In this document: positions 59,701 to 64,000 of the stretch, one piece after another
Layout of the letters: each line of letters starts with the position of its first letter
How positions within the stretch are numbered: position 1 is the stretch's first letter
From: Turritopsis dohrnii
Taxonomy: Eukaryota; Cnidaria; Hydrozoa; Anthoathecata; Oceaniidae
Direction of reading: 5' to 3'
Assembly (NCBI GenBank): GCA_027922465.2
Contig: BQMF02000032.1
Coordinates: forward strand, 1,240,001 to 1,304,000
DNA: 64,000 nucleotides
Made by a program: the position numbers and the translations under genes
Notes under the pieces: model-generated
What the model saw: only the letters and a program-made list of their open reading frames with translations
What the model was told of the DNA's origin: nothing
The model's database searches: none

Positions 59701-60737
59701 AAGCAGAATCTTTCTCCAAGTCTAGCTTTATTTTGGTTTTCTTTGGGGTGAGATGTCAGAATCAACAACAGCTGGAATGATCACTTACAACAGTATTTAA
59801 GAAAGACACCCAAGGTAGCTAAATTGATCGTACTATAAGAAAATGCTAGCTAGCTATGCCACTTGGCTGCAATAGACAGCTACCCCTTTAAAAGATGTAA
59901 TTCCCATTTGTGTACTAGTGTAGGCAACTCTGCTCCTGTACACATGGTGTTAAGGTCATCCAGCTCAACTGCACATAGACAAATGGGGCAAGAGAAGAGG
60001 TCAACTACAAGTACCAAGTATGTAAAGACTTGAGATGGGCCAACTGTTCTTCCGTGCCTCAAGAAATGCCCACTTCAGGACAAAGCAGATGCCTAACTGC
60101 CATGTCATATTCTGCTGGGTCGAAAAAAAAATATCGCCAAGATAAATCCTAACAGGCTGAGTCACATGGACCTAAAGAAAGTCCAACCCATCAATTCAGC
60201 AAATTGACTAGAAGTGAATGGAGAAGAATGAGTGATAATCATGGTTAACAGCAAAATGGCCCTCTCGGCAGCAGAGTTACGATTATAAAATATATCTTGT
60301 TTTTGGAAAATTCGTCAACCGTATAATGGCTACTGGCCTTCCTCTATCACCCCCCTTGCCCAGGTAGATGTCGTACAGAGACCATTGCTCTGTATGGGTA
60401 TGTATAGCATCCATTCGTCACTTACGTGGGTCTCAACATTTTTCTTAGGTATTGCAAGCCCTCCTACAATTACGGTTTAATAGCTACCTCATAAACAAGG
60501 AAACTGAGTCACTAGCAACGCATTGGTTTCCTTCAACAATCAACACTCCTGTATGGAAAGATATAAGTCAATATTACGAACAAAACTAATTAATCATCAC
60601 TCTCCTCGCTCTTGCTCGTTGTAGTTTTAACAATTTCTGTTAGAATTTCAGTTGAATCGTTATATTCCGTATAGGCAACTTTTTAGACATGATTTAATCT
60701 TTGCTGAAAATTCAGCACCTTCCTTTATAAGTATACC
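59701..60737. other. Unassigned intron sequence
   Basis: May include upstream pol remnants of the integrase element, but nothing I can name. No gene recognised. Confidence 0.35.
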
Positions 60738-60741
60738 AAAT

Positions 60742-60771
<30 letters not shown>
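60738..60771. repeat. (AAT)n microsatellite
   Basis: About eleven AAT/ACT units. It lies beyond the 3' side of the LINE fragment at 60,900, so it may derive from that element's tail. Confidence 0.7.
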
Positions 60772-60772
<1 letters not shown>

Positions 60773-60899
60773 CCAATTTATTTAATAACCAAGCATTTCC
60801 ATTATACAAATGGTTCTTCATCTTGTATTATGCGTAAGTGTAAGTAGAAAAATAATTTGAGTAGACAAACATCGAAAAAACCCAAAACAAATCGATTGA

Positions 60900-61270
60900 T
60901 AGTAGAAAAGATTACTTCATTGCTCGGGTAAAGCTGTTTCGCTTGTCAATGTCACGGATCGACTTCGGCAGGTCGTTGAAAATGCGTTTTGCTTCTGCTT
61001 GGAAGCTCGTGACTTTATCTTTGCATTCGATCATGGCTCCTTTTATGTTGGTGTTGCTGTGTAGGGATCTTTGATCCACCTTGTGCTCAACTCGCATGTT
61101 TTGAGGAACAGTTTCATAAAGAGCTTTGAAAGCTAGCACCAAAATAGCATATTCATGTCTCTCTAACACAGCAAGCCACGACAGCTTGATAACATCTTCC
61201 ATATTTGCTCGTTTTTGGAGAACAAGACCCGCTGCTGCGTTCTGAACTTTTGAAGTTTATTTTTAAATAA
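60900..61270 (-). pseudogene. Non-LTR retrotransposon RT C-terminus
   Basis: Frame 60912-61202 reads MEDVIKLSWLAVLERHEYAILVLAFKALY. The stretch just upstream, in another frame, gives LQKVQNAAAGLVLQKRAN. This is the classic C-terminal LQ.VQNAAA...LNWLPV..R.....L...KAL pattern of LINE ORF2. Only the last third of the protein is present, with one frameshift near 61,210. Confidence 0.75.
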
Positions 61271-62851
61271 ATAATGGCGACTCATTTCCCTTGGTACATG
61301 GCCAACAGTAACTACATAAAGCTTTTCAGGTAGTTTTGCCTTCCCAGTCATGATGACAAAGATCTATTATTTCAAAAATGAAGGGTGTGAAACAATTCTG
61401 AATGGCTGGAAAGCAGCTGGGTGGTTGGCACCATTCATGAAGGCAGTAGTGTTGAAGTGATTGATATCAATCCTTTTGTTTAAAAATAGCATAAACTGAA
61501 CAAGATATATTTGATTTTTTTCTAAAAATCCCCCATGACTGCGTTAATTACATGCAATGAAAAAGTGCAATGAAAATTTTTTGGAAAACCGTGTTAATTT
61601 TATGTTCCAGAAATGCCAATTTTTGACAAACCATGTTATTTTTCTGCACATTAATTTTTTGAGTTGTTAATAAAGTGACTTGTTAATTTCCTGTAATAAG
61701 GTAAACAGAAAACTCTGGGTTCGCGAAAGTAATGGGGAAGAACAGCTTACAAAACCAGAATTGCCACCTGCTCCTTTGAATCTTAAACAGTGACCCAACA
61801 CACCCTACTGAGCAGGACAAATGAGACATAAGTGAAGTGAAAATGAAATGATTAATGCTTTATAGTGGACACAAACGAAGTCTGCGGTATGGTCACTGTC
61901 TCATTATGATCTGGCGACCAGGTGCAGGGTATTCACAAGACAAAAATAAATTCCTGTCTTGTCACAGCAATTATGGCAGCAAACCCATATTCCGTTAGTA
62001 CATAGCGAGACTAGGTGGCTGTGTAGGTCCAGCACAATTGCATGGGTATTGGTACAATATTTGTCTGTGGTATAAAGCTAGACATAATCTAGCTTATGAG
62101 GAAGGCTGGGCAAAGCAGACCGAGTGTGACCGCTAGAGTAGGTGAAACCTGAATGAGAAATGCTACCAGGCGTGTAAGTCAACTGCATCAGACTGTCTGA
62201 TCCTATGACCCCAAGTCTGGAAAAGTGAATCAGATGGGAACAACCGCTGATGGTGGCCAGAACTCGCGGACCTGATCAGGAAAGAAATGACTATACACAA
62301 ACAATCAATATTCCAAGCCATCCACGACCAAAGATAATATAATATCGATCTGACTGGTACAGCACCATCAGAATTCTGAAGTACGTTGGTCTGTTGAGTG
62401 CACTGAGAGAAGTGGATGATGAAATTGATACACTCACCATCCTTTATGTGGTCAATCACAGCCTGATGATGACGAAGCAAAAGCAGGCAGTCGACTCGAC
62501 AATCCATGTATAAATTTAGCTGATACTTAAAAAAATTATCCTAGTGTCACTATTCTTACTGTTTATATTAAAGTGTTGTCTGGCAAAATAATCCCATTAC
62601 TCTTTTACGACAGAGTTCAGCATAGTTAATTGTCATCCTGTTTATTTTGGGCCTGATTCACAAGAGATGTTCCATGAATGCACCACAGCTGGCACTTCTT
62701 GGCCAGGAAGCCAATCCTCCCATGAACGCCGCTCGGTGTTGTCCGTAACTTTAGAAGACTGCAATAATGATCTCGTTTATACTGCCAAAACCAACGAAAG
62801 GAAAACAAAACAAAAAACAAAATGGCGACAATTCATGTCTTCCACATGATA
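61271..62851. other. Unassigned intron sequence
   Basis: Base composition is less AT-rich from about 61,740 to 62,500. The 114-codon minus frame at 62,163 shows no family signature that I can confirm. Confidence 0.35.
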
Positions 62852-63546
62852 CCGTATTTTCTCTATTAAACGCCCTGGGCGTTTATTAAATTTTTTGGAT
62901 TTTAAAGGGGGCATTTATTGGAGAGGGGCGTTAATTAGAGAGGGGCGTTAATTAGAGAGGGGCGTTTATTTCAAAAATTGACACTTCATTCTTGTTCTTT
63001 CAAAAATATTTATTTACATAGATAAGTTTCAAAGATAAGTTCAAAGATCTTCTACATTGACAAAATCATCTTCATCGTCGTCAATTAAATTACCTTCGTA
63101 ATTGGCGTCTTCCACATCCGAATCTGTCGGTTTGAACGGATTTTTCTTCAAAACATCTGCATTCTTTAAGAGCTCCAACTGTTCTTTTAACATAGCAGTG
63201 CCGGAAGAACAAGGCTGGCCATCTTTAAAACAATGGATCAACTTGTCTTCATCGCCATCGATTCTCAAATTCAAACCACAACTTTTAAACGAGTTAATTA
63301 TGGGACTTTTATCAAGACGATCCCATGCTTCTAGAATCCAAGTAACTACTAAGTGTCTTGATGCAGGCTTCATATTTTCCGCTTTTCTAGTAAACGCCCC
63401 CTTTTTTATCAATTGAAAGGGGGCGTTTAATATAGAGGGGCGTTTAAAAGAGAGGGCCGTTTATAGAATATTTTGAGGATTAGAGGGGGCGTTTATTGGA
63501 GAGGGGCGTTTAAAAAGAGAGGGAGTGTTTAATAGAGAAAATACGG
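62852..63546. mobile_element. Pogo-like element, deletion derivative
   Basis: 695 bp with ends CCGTATTTTCTCTATTAAAC and TA on both sides. The flanks of the coding part are arrays of GGGGCGTTTA / TAAACGCCCC motifs in both orientations. It keeps a 123-codon transposase tail. The 28,430 MITE has the same motif set but no coding part. Confidence 0.85.
63041..63412 (-). CDS. Pogo/Tigger transposase C-terminal tail
   Basis: Open frame of 123 codons with the pattern VTWILEAWDRLDKSPIINSF.SCGL...IDG.ED, typical of the region after the DDE domain in pogo/Tigger transposases, followed by an acidic end (DDDEDDFVNVEDL). The DNA-binding and catalytic domains are deleted, so this is not an active enzyme. 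Met 63412 is only the first Met within the remnant. Confidence 0.8.
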   Translation of the reverse strand: MIKKGAFTRKAENMKPASRHLVVTWILEAWDRLDKSPIINSFKSCGLNLRIDGDEDKLIHCFKDGQPCSSGTAMLKEQLELLKNADVLKKNPFKPTDSDVEDANYEGNLIDDDEDDFVNVEDL

Positions 63547-64000
63547 TAAATGCAGTCTTGTATAATGAACAATGAAAACAAATGAATGCTTCCATAATAA
63601 ATAATAACACTTCAACTCTTTCAAACAAATGCTTAACTGACTAACTAACGCATAAATCCATAGACATCAGCAGATAAAACGACGTACAATCTTCAAAATA
63701 AAAACTTTCCAAAAACGTGACTGGAAGCAGCGAAGCGATAATGACGAACTGCTGGTATCCGACACTACCCATGGCAAAATAGATATGGTAAAACAAAGTT
63801 GATAAAATATGAGATTGCCGCGTGCCTCTAGATGCTGCATCAGATCGCACATCGCTAGTGCTGAGTAGCATTAAGTAAACATAACAACTATAACTTCTTG
63901 CCACCCCCAAATTTAAACACTTTGTTGGTGTCAGTGTTTGTTACTTTTGCTCTAGTTTATTAATCTGTCTGAACATGATGTGGAAGTGAGTCACATCTGA
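63547..64000. other. Unassigned sequence at window end
   Basis: The 89-codon minus frame at 63,641 has no recognisable motif. Confidence 0.35.

Noticed and set aside
62163..62507. 114-codon minus-strand ORF
   Set aside because: No recognisable domain, no splice or expression evidence, and intron location; left unannotated as a gene.

Overview
The window is AT-rich animal nuclear DNA. Genes are split by GT-AG introns, one host gene has introns of many kilobases, and the rest is a dense, nested layer of DNA transposons, MITEs and non-LTR retrotransposons. The mix (tyrosine-recombinase element, DD41D mariner-like element, Penelope-like GIY-YIG remnant, CR1/Jockey-like LINEs, ZNF862-type hAT, pogo-like element) suggests an aquatic invertebrate such as a cnidarian; the species cannot be fixed from sequence alone.

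Positions 1-18,512 form a cluster of four related copies (A-D) of one composite mobile element. Its gene order is a small acidic spliced gene (+), a convergent C2H2 / tyrosine recombinase / Myb gene (-), then a divergent multi-exon gene (+) with a P-loop and an SF3-helicase-like stretch. Outside the genes lie tandem arrays of long hairpins built from an iterated GAAGCCCGT or GAGCCCGT motif. A is the most complete copy and its recombinase frame is open. B is a fragment that received a 623-bp MITE and an 1,853-bp DD41D element, both at TA sites. C and D are head-to-tail neighbours. Recombinase, replicative-type helicase and iteron-like hairpins together suggest an element that replicates itself; I do not recognise it as a described family. 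The functional reading is inference.

Positions 18,512-39,700 hold no convincing host gene. They contain TIR elements (18,994; 19,521; 23,042; 24,358; 25,613; 28,430; 35,438; 38,489), two LINE fragments (20,670 and 27,785), and an inverted, nested pair of one repeat family between 32,884 and 39,535 that includes a Penelope-like remnant.

Positions 39,819-49,556 carry the first three coding exons of SEC63, the ER translocon J-protein. Intron 2 (9.1 kb) holds a 6-bp-TSD TIR element, a hAT pseudogene and a 1.6-kb palindromic element. The next exon (J domain) was not found, so 49,557 to the window end may be intron 3. It holds a second hAT remnant, a LINE split by another 6-bp-TSD element, a retroviral-type integrase remnant, a LINE C-terminus and a pogo-derived element with its transposase tail.
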